Counted from the stretch's first letter, positions 50,172 through 60,247 are shown. The stretch is 64,000 nt of DNA from JAHEEL01 sp963836085 (GCA_963836085.1 CAWIHT010000008.1:124001-188000), one strand, 5' to 3'. Notes: a model not told the origin generated them from the sequence alone. Made by a program: numbers and translations.

Positions 50172-52043
50172 GTGATCGACTACCTCTGGCTCCTCGTTGC
50201 GCTCCCGTTCCTCGGGGCAGCAACGCTGATCTTGTTCGGGAAGCGCATCGGCGAGCCCGCCTCGGGTTGGCTGGCTTCAGCCCTTGTCGCCGTTCCGTTC
50301 GTGATCGCCGCCATCCTCACGGTGCCGTTCCTCAACGCAGCTGAGCCGGAGACGGTGTTTCTCTTCGAGTGGATCCCCATGGTCGGCGCGAACGCGTCGC
50401 TCCTCTGGGACCCCCTGTCGGCGTTGATGACGCTCATCGTCACCGGTGTGGGTTCGCTGATCCACCTCTACTCGGTCGGCTACATGCACGGGGACGAGCG
50501 CTACCCCCGATTCTTCGGGTACATGAACCTGTTCATCGGTTCGATGCTGACCCTCGTGCTCGCCGACAACTTCGGGCTGATGTTCGTCGGATGGGAACTC
50601 GTTGGGCTGTCCTCCTACCTGCTGATCAGCTTCTGGTTCACGAAGCCCTCGGCCGCCGCAGCGGGCAAGAAGGCATTCATCGTCAACCGCATCGGTGACT
50701 GGGGCTTCCTCGTCGGTCTGATGCTCATCTTCGCCGCGTTCGGGACGCTCGACTTCGGCGTCGTGTTCGGCGAGGCGCACGGATTGCTGAGCGTCGGAAT
50801 GGCGACGGCGATCACCCTGCTGCTCTTCGTCGGAGCGACCGGCAAGTCGGCGCAGATCCCGCTCTACATCTGGCTCCCCGATGCGATGGAGGGCCCGACA
50901 CCGGTGTCCGCCCTCATCCATGCCGCCACGATGGTCACCGCGGGCGTCTACATGATTGCCCGATCTGCCGCCCTCTTTGAACTCGCTCCGGTCACGCTCG
51001 CGGTCGTGGCAAGCGTCGGTGCAGCCACGGCGCTGCTGGCGGCAACGATTGCCATAGGTCAGCGGGATATCAAGAGAGTGCTCGCCTATTCAACGATCAG
51101 CCAACTCGGGTACATGATCATGGCGGTCGGCCTCACCGCCTTCACTGCAGGGATCTTCCACCTCATGACTCACGCGTTCTTCAAGGCGCTGCTCTTCCTC
51201 GGGGCCGGATCGGTGATCCACGCCATGTCCAACGAGCAGGACATGTGGAAGATGGGCGGCCTCCGCAAGTACATGCGGGTCACGTTCGTGACGATGGCGT
51301 TCGGTTGGCTCGCGATCAGCGGCCTGTTCCCGCTCGCCGGGTTCTGGTCCAAGGATGAGATCCTCGGTGCGGCATTCGCAAAGGGTGGATTCTTCCTGAT
51401 CCTGTGGCTCGTCGGAATCGTGACGGCACTCATCACGGCGTTCTACATGACCCGCCTGATAATCCTCACGTTCTTCGGCGAGAAGCGCTGGGACGAGGAC
51501 GCGCATCCGCACGAGTCGCCATGGACGATGACGGTTCCTCTGATCGTCCTTGCGGTGCTCTCCGCAGGGGCAGGCCTGCTCAACACGCCGGTGCGCCTCA
51601 CCCTCGAACACTTCCTCGAGCCGTCGTTTGAGGGGATCCACCAGGTTCACCCGCCGGGGGGCTTCACGCTCTGGGGCCTGGCGCTCGCTTCGCTCGTCGT
51701 GGTGATCATCGGCATCACCCTCGCCTACCACCGCTACGGACGCGGCACGCTTCCGAACGAAGAGGGCGGCTACTGGGCGGCTGCGCTTGACGGCTATGGG
51801 GTCGACGCCTTCTACGGAGCGGTCATCGTCGCCCCCGGCAAGGCCATCGCAACCTGGCTCGCCATGGTTCTCGACCTGAAGGTTGTTGACGGTGCGGTCA
51901 ATGGCCTCGGCTCCGCTGTGCGTTCATTTGGGTCGACGATGCGGGTGCTGCAGACCGGGCGGGTTCGGTCCTATGCCGTCGGCATCGTCGCAGGGAGCCT
52001 CGGCGTCGTCCTCTGGCTCCTCTGGCAGGGAGGTGCGTTCTGA
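50172..52043 (+). CDS. nuoL: NADH-quinone oxidoreductase subunit L (operon 1)
   Basis: 623 residues, antiporter-like with about 15 helices. Key segments are GWELVGLSSYLLISFWF (the acidic residue in TM5), AGKKAFIVNRIGD, PTPVSALIHAATMVTAGVY and KRVLAYSTISQLGYM (proton-path lysine and helix break). The long lateral helix and final segment follow. It starts at GTG 50172. Confidence 0.96.
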   Translation: MIDYLWLLVALPFLGAATLILFGKRIGEPASGWLASALVAVPFVIAAILTVPFLNAAEPETVFLFEWIPMVGANASLLWDPLSALMTLIVTGVGSLIHLYSVGYMHGDERYPRFFGYMNLFIGSMLTLVLADNFGLMFVGWELVGLSSYLLISFWFTKPSAAAAGKKAFIVNRIGDWGFLVGLMLIFAAFGTLDFGVVFGEAHGLLSVGMATAITLLLFVGATGKSAQIPLYIWLPDAMEGPTPVSALIHAATMVTAGVYMIARSAALFELAPVTLAVVASVGAATALLAATIAIGQRDIKRVLAYSTISQLGYMIMAVGLTAFTAGIFHLMTHAFFKALLFLGAGSVIHAMSNEQDMWKMGGLRKYMRVTFVTMAFGWLAISGLFPLAGFWSKDEILGAAFAKGGFFLILWLVGIVTALITAFYMTRLIILTFFGEKRWDEDAHPHESPWTMTVPLIVLAVLSAGAGLLNTPVRLTLEHFLEPSFEGIHQVHPPGGFTLWGLALASLVVVIIGITLAYHRYGRGTLPNEEGGYWAAALDGYGVDAFYGAVIVAPGKAIATWLAMVLDLKVVDGAVNGLGSAVRSFGSTMRVLQTGRVRSYAVGIVAGSLGVVLWLLWQGGAF

Positions 52044-53650
52044 TGACGCTGACCCTCCTCATTCTGCTGCCGCTGCTCGGTGCCATCGCCGTGGCTGTGC
52101 TTCCGAAGCGACGTACCGAACTGGTCTTCCCCGTTGCGATTGGCGTGAGCATGCTCCCGCTCGCCGCGTCTCTGTGGATCCTGGTCAACTTCGTCACGGG
52201 TGACCCGCTCTTCCAGTTCACCGAAGACTACGTCCTGTCTGAGACGTTCGGTTTCGGGTGGCGCCTTGGCATCGACGGTATCTCGCTGTTCATGGTCGTA
52301 TTGACCGGCATCCTGATGCCGATGGCGCTCGCCGCGTCGAAGTCGGTGACCGAGCGGCCCAAGCAGTTCATGGTGGCGATGCTGGTGCTCGAGACCGGTC
52401 TGATGGGCGTGTTCCTGTCGCTCGACCTTCTGTTGTTCTTCGCCTTCTTCGAGATCGTGCTCGTTCCGATGTATCTCCTCATCGGGATCTGGGGATCGGA
52501 CAACCGTCTCTACGCCGCGATCAAGTTCGTCTTGTTCACGGCATTCGGCTCGATCTTCTTGCTTGCCGGGATCATCGTGCTGGCGCTCCTCGCCGGCGAC
52601 TCGGTCGGGACGGCGACCTCGTTCGACTTCCGCACCATGCTCTCGCTCGATATCTCCTCGACGACCCAGATGTGGCTCTTCCTGGCGTTCGGCATTGCAT
52701 TCGCGATCAAAGTCCCGATCTTCCCGTTCCACACCTGGCTGCCGGACGCCCACACCCAGGCGCCGACCGCGGGTTCGGTCATCCTTGCCGGCGTCCTCCT
52801 GAAGATGGGCGCCTACGGCTTCCTCCGTTTCAACCTGACGTTGTTCCCGGAGGCATCGGTGGACCTCGCGGTCTACGTCGGAATCCTCGGGGTGATCGGC
52901 ATCATCTACGGTGCCGCCGTTGCGATCGTCCAACCCGACATCAAGCGACTCGTGGCGTATTCGTCGGTCAGCCACATGGGTTTCGTGATGCTCGGCATCT
53001 TCGCCCTCACGAGCCAGGGCCTCTCCGGCGCCGTGTTCGTCATGATCAGTCACGGTCTGACGACCGGTGCGCTGTTCCTCCTCATCGGCATGATCTACGA
53101 CCGCCGCCACACCCGGCTGATCTCCGAGTACGGAGGCCTCGCCAAGGTGATGCCGGTCTACGCGGGCATCTTCCTCTTCATGGCATTCGCCTCGGTCGGT
53201 CTGCCCGGCCTGTCGGGCTTCGTCGGCGAGTTCGGCGTTCTCCTCGGCAGCTACCTGACCCTCCCCGCGCTCACCATCATCGCCGGGTCGGGCGTCATCC
53301 TCGCTGCCGTCTACATGCTGTGGGCATATGAGCGGGTATTCACCGGACCGATCACCAACCCCAAGAACGAGGTCCTCTCGGATCTCGGGTTCCGAGAACT
53401 CGCGATCCTTGTCCCGCTGATCGTGTTCATCATCGGCATCGGGATCTATCCCAAGCCGGTGTTCGACCGCATCGAGCCTTCGGTCGAGATCATCCTCGAC
53501 CGGATCGAGGCGACGACCGACTACGAAGTCCCCCAGTACGGCCGTGTTGATGAGGTGGTTGATCCGGCCGACGTCCACAGCGAGTCCGTCGGACACGAAA
53601 CCGATGAAGCCGAAGACGGCGACCACAGCGAAGAGGAGGGCTCGGAATGA
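52043..53650 (+). CDS. nuoM: NADH-quinone oxidoreductase subunit M (operon 1)
   Basis: 535 residues, antiporter-like with 14 helices. FFEIVLVPMYLLIGIWG, FPFHTWLPDAHTQAPTAGSV and KRLVAYSSVSHMGFVMLG are typical of NuoM. A charged C-terminal tail (~45 residues, acidic) follows the last helix. The ATG shares a base with the nuoL stop. Confidence 0.96.
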   Translation: MTLTLLILLPLLGAIAVAVLPKRRTELVFPVAIGVSMLPLAASLWILVNFVTGDPLFQFTEDYVLSETFGFGWRLGIDGISLFMVVLTGILMPMALAASKSVTERPKQFMVAMLVLETGLMGVFLSLDLLLFFAFFEIVLVPMYLLIGIWGSDNRLYAAIKFVLFTAFGSIFLLAGIIVLALLAGDSVGTATSFDFRTMLSLDISSTTQMWLFLAFGIAFAIKVPIFPFHTWLPDAHTQAPTAGSVILAGVLLKMGAYGFLRFNLTLFPEASVDLAVYVGILGVIGIIYGAAVAIVQPDIKRLVAYSSVSHMGFVMLGIFALTSQGLSGAVFVMISHGLTTGALFLLIGMIYDRRHTRLISEYGGLAKVMPVYAGIFLFMAFASVGLPGLSGFVGEFGVLLGSYLTLPALTIIAGSGVILAAVYMLWAYERVFTGPITNPKNEVLSDLGFRELAILVPLIVFIIGIGIYPKPVFDRIEPSVEIILDRIEATTDYEVPQYGRVDEVVDPADVHSESVGHETDEAEDGDHSEEEGSE

Positions 53651-55140
53651 ACAATGCCTCGTTCCTCGCCGTCGCGCCCGAAGCGGTGCTCCTCCTCGGA
53701 GCACTGATCGTCATCATCCTCGGTGTGATGCTCGAACGGCCACGCCGGGAGTGGGGATTCGTAGCCGCCCTCTCCTTCGTGGTTGCGATGGTCGTGTCGG
53801 TCCTCCAATGGCGGGCCGTCGATGAGTTGATCGCGGAAGGAAGCAGTCTGCTGTTCTTCAGTGCACGCGATATTCCGGTGCTCCGGGTTCCGATGGTGGT
53901 GATGGACCACTACTCGGCGTTCGCCGGAATCGTGATCTTCACGGTTGGCCTGCTTGGTCTCGGCGCCGTTTGGACGCTCGTCCAGCGGGTCAAGACTCGC
54001 GGCGTCGAGCTTGTATCTCTCATCCTGCTCGCCTTCGCCGGACTCCACATGATGGCCATGTCGGCGAACATCGTCCTGCTGTTCCTCGGTCTCGAGACCG
54101 CGTCGATCGCGTTCTATGTCGTCGCCGGATTCACGCGTCAGCGCGAGGAGGCCGACGAGGCTGCGGTGAAGTACTTCCTCCTTGGCTCGCTCGCATCCGC
54201 CATCTTCGTCTACGGCGCCGCAATGCTCTTCGCCGCGACCGGTTCGACGTCGTTCTATGGCGCGGGTGGCATGAAGAGCTTCCTCGCCGGCACCATCATC
54301 GGCGAACCGGGAGTTCTGCTCCTCGGCATCGGACTCGTGATCGTGGGTCTCGCGTTCAAGGTCTCGGCGGCGCCGTTCCACCAGTGGGCGCCAGACGTGT
54401 ACCAGGGAGCACCAACCGGAGCCGTCGGCCTGATGGCTGCAGGGGTCAAGGTCGCTGGCTTCGCTGCGCTCGGCCGCATTCTCGTGGGAGCGTTGCCGAC
54501 GCAGATCGACGAGTGGGCTCCGATCCTGGCAATCATTGCCGGGCTCTCGATGATCATCGGTACGGCAGTGAGCGCCGTTCAGACTGATGTCAAGCGCATC
54601 CTGGCCTACTCGGGTGTAGCCCAGGCCGGGTACATCATGATGGCCTTCGTTGCCGGTTCCGAGGGCATCGGTTCGATGTGGTTCTACGTCTCGATGTACG
54701 CGCTCACGCTCGTCGGAGCATTCGCGATCGTCGCCATCGTGTCGAGGACGACGCCGGGCCGGTCCGATCTGGATGATTGGGCCGGGTTGGCGCAGCGATC
54801 TCCTGAGTTGGCCTGGTCAATGCTGGTGCTGTTGCTCTCAATGGGCGGTATCCCCTTCATGGCCGGCTTCGTGGCGAAGGTGTCGGTCTTCACGGTCGCA
54901 GCCGACTCCGGGTACCTCTGGCTCACGATCCTCGCCCTGCTGACCACCGTCGTGGGCCTGTACGTCTACTTCCGGATCGCCGCCAAGATGTTCTTTGGCG
55001 CACTGCAGGACGACGAGCAAGCCCTCGAAGTCTCCACTGTCGCACGGCTTGTGATCGCCGTGGTTGTGGTGAGCCAGATCGTCATCGGCGTGAACCCGTG
55101 GCCGCTGCTCGATCTCGCCCGTGAAGCACTTCCGTTCTGA
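53647..55140 (+). CDS. nuoN: NADH-quinone oxidoreductase subunit N (operon 1)
   Basis: 497 residues, antiporter-like with 14 helices. ETASIAFYVVAGFTRQ, EAAVKYFLLGSLASAI, FHQWAPDVYQGAPTGAVG and KRILAYSGVAQAGYIMMA are diagnostic. It is the last subunit of the first complex I operon. Its final codons overlap the bactofilin-like gene by 20 bases, so that gene is read from the same message. Confidence 0.96.
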   Translation: MNNASFLAVAPEAVLLLGALIVIILGVMLERPRREWGFVAALSFVVAMVVSVLQWRAVDELIAEGSSLLFFSARDIPVLRVPMVVMDHYSAFAGIVIFTVGLLGLGAVWTLVQRVKTRGVELVSLILLAFAGLHMMAMSANIVLLFLGLETASIAFYVVAGFTRQREEADEAAVKYFLLGSLASAIFVYGAAMLFAATGSTSFYGAGGMKSFLAGTIIGEPGVLLLGIGLVIVGLAFKVSAAPFHQWAPDVYQGAPTGAVGLMAAGVKVAGFAALGRILVGALPTQIDEWAPILAIIAGLSMIIGTAVSAVQTDVKRILAYSGVAQAGYIMMAFVAGSEGIGSMWFYVSMYALTLVGAFAIVAIVSRTTPGRSDLDDWAGLAQRSPELAWSMLVLLLSMGGIPFMAGFVAKVSVFTVAADSGYLWLTILALLTTVVGLYVYFRIAAKMFFGALQDDEQALEVSTVARLVIAVVVVSQIVIGVNPWPLLDLAREALPF

Positions 55141-56584
55141 CCGTGGACCCGGAAGGGTCCGCTACCGCGTCCTCACGGGCTTCGCGCTTCTTGTCGCCAT
55201 GGCGCCGTTGCTCGGCGCGGTCGCGCCCTCGGTCGTCACGACCGATCTGTTCATCGTCTCGGAAGACGAGCCGATCGCCGAAGACGTCTACGTCGCTGCG
55301 ACGTCGGGCCGCATCGAAGGAGACATCGACGGTGACCTCGTGATCACGGCCGGGAGCCTCTCGATCTCCGGGACCGTCGCCGGTGACGTGCTCGCTCTCA
55401 CGTCGGGGACGGTCCGTATCGAACCCGGAGGCCGCATCGAGGGCTCGCTCCGAACGGTCACTCCGCAGGTCGTGGTCGACGGAACGGTTGTCAACGATGT
55501 CTTCGTGACCGGTCTCGGCGTCGACGTGGGGCCAACCGGTGTTGTCGGCCGGGACCTCATCATGTTCGGCGGCACGCTGAAGATCGACGGTTCGGTGGAA
55601 CGCGACGTGCGCGGTCGGCTGCTCGACACCTCGGTCTCCGGTACCGTCGGACGCGACATCGACGTGAGCGTCCAGCGCCTGACCGTGGAGGCAGGGGCGA
55701 AGGTTGATGGCGACGTCTTGTATCGCTCACCTTCCGAGGCCTCGATCGCCCCGGGAACGGTCGACGGGCAGGTCGTGCAGTTGCCTGCTCAGTCCAACTT
55801 CATATTCGGAGTCATCCTCGCGATCGCCAATGTCCTCGGACTCCTCGCGTTCATCGTGTGCGGCATCCTTCTGCTGTGGCTGTTCCGCGGCACCGGGGCC
55901 GCCGCAGTCGAGGCCATCGAACGCCACCCGGTCAAGACGCTGCTGATTGGACTGCTGGCCCTCGTTGTCGCTCCGGTCCTTGTGCTGCTTCTCGGCGTCA
56001 CCCTGGTCGGGCTGCCGCTTGCTGCGCTGCTACTGGCCGCGATGCTGCTCGGCCTCGTCTTCGGACCCGTGCCTGCGGTCGCCGCTGGCGGAGATCTCCT
56101 GTTGCGTCGCAAAGGTGGGCTCTTCGGTGGGTTCCTTATCGGAGCTGTGCTGTGGAGGCTCGGCATCTGGCTGATCCCGATGGTCGGGGTGGTCCTGTAT
56201 CTCGCCGGCCTCATCTGGGGGGTCGGCGGCTGGGTCCTGGGTGCATGGCGGGTCCGTGCGGACCGCCCCATCGAGCGCGACGCACTGCCGCCCGCTCTGA
56301 CGGTGAAGGACGATGACGTGCCGGACGGGTGGGAGTATCCGCTGCCGCCGAAAGAGTCGCCAGTCCAAGAGGATTCCTCCCCCTCAGATTCCTCCCCCTC
56401 AGGGGGAGGTGGCAGCGGCGATGCAACCATCGCCGCTGACGGAGGGGGTCTCTCGCCTTCAGCGCTCGACGATGAACCTGTTGACGTGATCGAAGTAGAC
56501 GAGACACCGAAACGCACGGAGCCCGACGAGCCAGACGACGACCCATCGGCCGGCACCGACGACTGGGGTCTTCCGAATCGCTAG
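55121..56584 (+). CDS. Bactofilin-like membrane protein
   Basis: 487 residues. After an N-terminal signal/anchor (VLTGFALLVAMAPLLG), residues ~55-215 form a bactofilin-type beta-helix of short repeats (GRIEGDIDGDLVITAGSLSI, SGTVAGDVLALTSGTVRIE). Four to five membrane helices follow (~225-390), then a charged tail. The tail includes R1 copy F in frame and ends DDDPSAGTDDWGLPNR. Such proteins may form outside or membrane-bound polymers. It starts at GTG inside nuoN and ends in a CTAG stop shared with the convergent ABC gene. The link to complex I may be only transcriptional. Confidence 0.78.
   Translation: MKHFRSDRGPGRVRYRVLTGFALLVAMAPLLGAVAPSVVTTDLFIVSEDEPIAEDVYVAATSGRIEGDIDGDLVITAGSLSISGTVAGDVLALTSGTVRIEPGGRIEGSLRTVTPQVVVDGTVVNDVFVTGLGVDVGPTGVVGRDLIMFGGTLKIDGSVERDVRGRLLDTSVSGTVGRDIDVSVQRLTVEAGAKVDGDVLYRSPSEASIAPGTVDGQVVQLPAQSNFIFGVILAIANVLGLLAFIVCGILLLWLFRGTGAAAVEAIERHPVKTLLIGLLALVVAPVLVLLLGVTLVGLPLAALLLAAMLLGLVFGPVPAVAAGGDLLLRRKGGLFGGFLIGAVLWRLGIWLIPMVGVVLYLAGLIWGVGGWVLGAWRVRADRPIERDALPPALTVKDDDVPDGWEYPLPPKESPVQEDSSPSDSSPSGGGGSGDATIAADGGGLSPSALDDEPVDVIEVDETPKRTEPDEPDDDPSAGTDDWGLPNR
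56388..56455 (+). repeat. R1 palindromic repeat, copy F (inside a gene, in frame)
   Basis: CCTCCCCCTCAGGGGGAGG, then a perfect hairpin CAGCGGCGATG-CAAC-CATCGCCGCTG, then ACGGAGGGGGTCTCTCG. A partial extra first arm (56373-56387) and two heptamer units AGTCGCC, AGTCCAA (56354-56367) lie directly upstream. Translated as a Gly/Ser-rich stretch in the tail. Confidence 0.9.
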
Positions 56585-57606
56585 CGGGCCGGATAGACGA
56601 CGGCGTCGTCGATCGAGAGCGTCACACGATCGCCCCGACTGAGGTTGGGGCGGGCCCCAACCCGGCATTGCACGGTTCCCCCGTCTGGGCGTTCGATGAC
56701 GAGCATCTGATCGTGACCGAAGTACTCCAGGTCGATCACCGTCGAGTCGCCGTTCGGATCGGGCAGCGGCACGATCCACTCCGGGCGGACCATCACCTTG
56801 ACCGGTCCGCGCTCGACGGTCTCCGATTGGATGTCTCCCAGTGCGGTCCCGACCTTCCCGCCTGTCTCCGCCACACCGTCGAGGAAGACGCTGTCACCGA
56901 GGAACGATGCCGTCCACGGGTCGATTGGTCGCGAGTACACGTCCGTCGGCGTGCCGGCCTGCATGATTGCCCCGTCGCGCATCACAGCGACCACATCGGC
57001 GATCGAGAGCGCCTCCTCCTGGTCGTGGGTCACGAACACCGCCGTGGCGCCGGCATCGATCAGGATCTGGCGGACCTCGCGGCGCATCCGGTCGCGTTGG
57101 GGTGCGTCCAGATTGGAGAACGGCTCGTCCATCAGCACGACTTCCGGGCTTGGTGCGAGCGCTCGTGCCAGAGCGACCCGCTGCTGCTCGCCGCCGGAGA
57201 GTTCGTGGGGCATGCGGCTGCCGAAGCCTGCCAAGCCGACGAGATCGAGCACCGCTTCAACGCGAGAGGGCGCGTCCGCGCCGTTCAATCCATAGGCGAT
57301 GTTGCGATCCACGGTCATGTGCGGGAATAGGGCGTACTCCTGGAAGACCATCCCCACCCGCCGCTTCTCGGGAGCGACGTCCGCGTTGCGGCCGAACACC
57401 ACCCGATCCCCGATGCGCACCGTCCCGGCATCCGGTGACTCGAACCCGGCGATGGCGCGCAGGGCGGTCGTCTTGCCGCAGCCCGACGGTCCGAGGAGGC
57501 TCACGATCGCCCCCCGGTCCACCGCCAAGTCGAAGCCGCTCAGCGCGTTGGCGCCGTCGTAGGACTTCGTGAGGCCCAGGCACGTGATGGCAGGGGTCGT
57601 CGTCAT
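56581..57606 (-). CDS. ABC transporter ATPase, iron(III)/spermidine type
   Basis: 341 residues. Walker A GPSGCGKTTALRA at ~38-50, Q-loop FQEYALFPHMTV, signature LSGGEQQRVALARAL, Walker B VVLMDEPFSNLD and the switch His in VFVTHDQEEAL are all present. A C-terminal TOBE-like domain follows. It energises the permease and binding protein encoded just upstream (overlaps of four bases), together an FbpABC-like importer. Confidence 0.92.
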   Translation of the reverse strand: MTTTPAITCLGLTKSYDGANALSGFDLAVDRGAIVSLLGPSGCGKTTALRAIAGFESPDAGTVRIGDRVVFGRNADVAPEKRRVGMVFQEYALFPHMTVDRNIAYGLNGADAPSRVEAVLDLVGLAGFGSRMPHELSGGEQQRVALARALAPSPEVVLMDEPFSNLDAPQRDRMRREVRQILIDAGATAVFVTHDQEEALSIADVVAVMRDGAIMQAGTPTDVYSRPIDPWTASFLGDSVFLDGVAETGGKVGTALGDIQSETVERGPVKVMVRPEWIVPLPDPNGDSTVIDLEYFGHDQMLVIERPDGGTVQCRVGARPNLSRGDRVTLSIDDAVVYPAR

Positions 57607-59246
57607 GCCGGAGCGTCCTTCTGGCGCACCACGAGCAGGAACATCGGAATGGCGGAGATCGCAAGGAGCACGAGCGCCGAGGCCGCCGCCTGAGCGAACA
57701 GCAACTCATTGCCGGCGGACCAGATGTCAACGGCGAGCGTGTCGAAACCGGTGGGACGCAGCAGCAGCGTCGCCGGCAGTTCCTTCATCGTCGTGAGGAA
57801 CACCAAGGCACCGCCGGCGAGGAGACCCGGACGGATCAGGGGGACGGTCACCGAACGCAAGGTCGCCCACGGGCCGCGTCCGAGCCCCCGGGCTGCCTCC
57901 TCGACCGCCGGGTCGACTTGAAGGAGCGACGCCTTTGCCGAACCGGTCGCCTGGGCAAGGAACACGGTGGCGTACACCACCACCAGCACGGTCAAGGATT
58001 GATAGAAGGGTCCGAGATAGCGAACCGAGAAGAACACCACGGCGATAGCGACCGTGATGTGGGGGAGCGAGAACGCCACGAAGACCGATCGCTCGAGCCA
58101 CACCGACGCGCGGCTGCGGTATCGAACGGCGAGTACGACCACGGGGATCGCCGCGGCCATGGCAACCAACGCAGCGAGCGACGATCCGAGCAGCGAACCC
58201 CTGACGGCGCTCCAGTCGATCATCGAGGCGATCGCGACTCCGTTGCCGTCGGCTACCCACGAGATGAGGACGAGGACCGGCAGTATGAGACCCGCAACGA
58301 CGATCGCACCGAGGGCGAAGGTCGCCACGGCTCGCTCCGCTGGGCTCAAGTGCCGAAGTGTCGCCGTCCGCTTCGGCCGATGGGAGAAGTACGTCGCCGA
58401 TCCGCGGTTGCGGCCCTCCGCCCAGATGATGATGAGGGCAATGCCGATCAGGGCGAGAGATAGGACCGCTGCCGGAGTCCGGTCGAGACGGCCCGCGTAC
58501 TGGGCGTAGATGACGCGGGTGAACGCATCGAACCTCATCAGCGAGACGGCTCCGAAGTCCGAGAGGGTGTAGAGGGCCACGAGCAAGGCCCCGGCCCCGA
58601 TCGCCGGTCGGAGTTGCGGGAGGGTGATCGTTCGGAAGACGCGCCGCTGCGACGCTCCGAGACCGCGTGCTGCGTCCTCCAGCGCCGGATCGACACGACG
58701 GAGTGCTGCCGCCACGATGAGGAACACATAGGGGAACGTCGACAGGGTGAGTGCCAGCCAGGCGCCTGGGAGGCCATCGAGGACCGGCTGTGCAACACCG
58801 GTGACTCGGGCGAAGACTCCACGCGGGCCGGATGCCGACAGGAACGACAACGCGATGACGTATGACGGAATCACGAGTGGCATCGCCACCAAGACACCCC
58901 ACACCGTCCGTCCGCGAAGGTCGGTTCGAACGGTGATCCAGGCGGCGCCGACTCCGATCACAATCGCAGCAAGTGTGACGAGGGCCGTGAGCAACGCCGA
59001 CCGTGCAAGGAGTTCAAGCGTCCTCCGCGAGAAGAGGACCGAGGCAGCGTCGCCCGACGCACCAAGCACCCGCACGACGAGAGCGCCGATCGGGAGGGCA
59101 ATGGGGATCAGGATCAGCACGGCGGCCACCCACCACCACGCCGAGGGACGGCGCCCGATCGAGAGCGACGGTGTCCGTCCCGGTCCGGCCGAAGGGATTC
59201 CCTCCACCCGGCCCGCCGGTGAGGCTGGAACAGCGGGCGAGGTCAC
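57603..59246 (-). CDS. ABC transporter permease, iron(III) FbpB-like
   Basis: 547 residues, two homologous halves of about six helices each, as in FbpB/SfuB permeases. Both halves have the EAA loop that contacts the ATPase: DAARGLGASQRRVFRTITLP and EAARGLGRGPWATLRSVTVP. The N-terminal ~40 residues are cytoplasmic. It overlaps the genes on both sides. Confidence 0.92.
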   Translation of the reverse strand: MTSPAVPASPAGRVEGIPSAGPGRTPSLSIGRRPSAWWWVAAVLILIPIALPIGALVVRVLGASGDAASVLFSRRTLELLARSALLTALVTLAAIVIGVGAAWITVRTDLRGRTVWGVLVAMPLVIPSYVIALSFLSASGPRGVFARVTGVAQPVLDGLPGAWLALTLSTFPYVFLIVAAALRRVDPALEDAARGLGASQRRVFRTITLPQLRPAIGAGALLVALYTLSDFGAVSLMRFDAFTRVIYAQYAGRLDRTPAAVLSLALIGIALIIIWAEGRNRGSATYFSHRPKRTATLRHLSPAERAVATFALGAIVVAGLILPVLVLISWVADGNGVAIASMIDWSAVRGSLLGSSLAALVAMAAAIPVVVLAVRYRSRASVWLERSVFVAFSLPHITVAIAVVFFSVRYLGPFYQSLTVLVVVYATVFLAQATGSAKASLLQVDPAVEEAARGLGRGPWATLRSVTVPLIRPGLLAGGALVFLTTMKELPATLLLRPTGFDTLAVDIWSAGNELLFAQAAASALVLLAISAIPMFLLVVRQKDAPA

Positions 59247-60247
59247 AAGAGTCCGGCCTCTGCGACGAGGTCGGTGGCCACGTCAAGCATCGGAGCGAGG
59301 TCCGAGAGGTTGATCGCCGGCGTGGGGATCGAGTCGATGGGGGGAAGGTCGCCCGACGGCACGACACCCGGAACGAGTGGATACTCGAACGTCTCCTGGG
59401 CGAAGTACTCCTGCGCCTCGACCGACAGCAGATAGGCGACGAACGCCTCTGCCGTCGTCGGGGCGTCGGCCGAAGCCAAGATCCCCACCCCGGCCGGCAT
59501 GACGAGCGAACCAGCACATGCCTCTGTGAAGAACGCGTTGGCGACCGATGCCGCCGGGTCTTCGGCCAGGAGTCGCAGCGCGTAGTAGTGGTTGACGAGA
59601 CCGGTCTCGACTTGACCGTCGGCCACGGCGGATACGATCGTGGAGTTCTTCGGGAACGTCGGAGACTGGTTCGCCTTCATCGCTTCCAGCCAGGAGAGGG
59701 TCGATGCTTCCCCATCGATGAGGATCTTGGCGGCGACGAAGGAGAGGAACGATCCGTTGGTTGGCGCGATGCCGACTCGACCGGCCCATTGCTCGTCCGT
59801 CAGTCCGTCCTCCGTCGGCGGCAGGTCGCCGGGTGAGGTCGTCGAGGGGTCGTAGACGACGCTGCGGGCGCGACCCGAGACACCGACCCAGAGTCCGTCT
59901 CGGTCGGAGAACTCATCAGGCACGCGGTCGAGCAACTCGGCACCCAGTGGGGAGAACAACCCGGCCAACGCGACCGATCCCAACGACGCAGGATCCTGGG
60001 CGAGGAACACCGATGCGGGGGAGCGGTCACCTTCTTCGAGGATCGTCGCAGCCAGTTCGGCGGAGTCGCCATATCGGACCGACACCTCGATCCCGGACTC
60101 GTCCTCGAACCGCTCGATGAGCGGCCCGACCAACTCCTCCGAGCGGCCCGAGTAGACCGTGAGCGCTGTCTCTTCCGCCGAAGCCGCCGAGGAGCAGGCG
60201 GCAGCGATGAGTGCGATCGCGAGCAGCATTGAGACGAGGCGTGACAT
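59243..60247 (-). CDS. Iron(III)-type ABC substrate-binding lipoprotein
   Basis: 334 residues. The signal peptide ends in lipobox IAAAC (Cys at 18). LTVYSGRSEELVGPLIERFE and VYDPSTTSPGDLPPT, with NHYYALRLLAED near residue 220, match the FbpA/FutA class that binds ferric ion. It captures the substrate outside the membrane. It is the first gene of the importer operon. Other metals or phosphonates are possible for some members. Confidence 0.88.
   Translation of the reverse strand: MSRLVSMLLAIALIAAACSSAASAEETALTVYSGRSEELVGPLIERFEDESGIEVSVRYGDSAELAATILEEGDRSPASVFLAQDPASLGSVALAGLFSPLGAELLDRVPDEFSDRDGLWVGVSGRARSVVYDPSTTSPGDLPPTEDGLTDEQWAGRVGIAPTNGSFLSFVAAKILIDGEASTLSWLEAMKANQSPTFPKNSTIVSAVADGQVETGLVNHYYALRLLAEDPAASVANAFFTEACAGSLVMPAGVGILASADAPTTAEAFVAYLLSVEAQEYFAQETFEYPLVPGVVPSGDLPPIDSIPTPAINLSDLAPMLDVATDLVAEAGLL

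Noticed and set aside
51971..53704. 577-codon minus-strand open frame opposite nuoM and the nuoN start
   Set aside because: Mirror of helical membrane codons; product is Glu/Arg/His-rich and has no domain.
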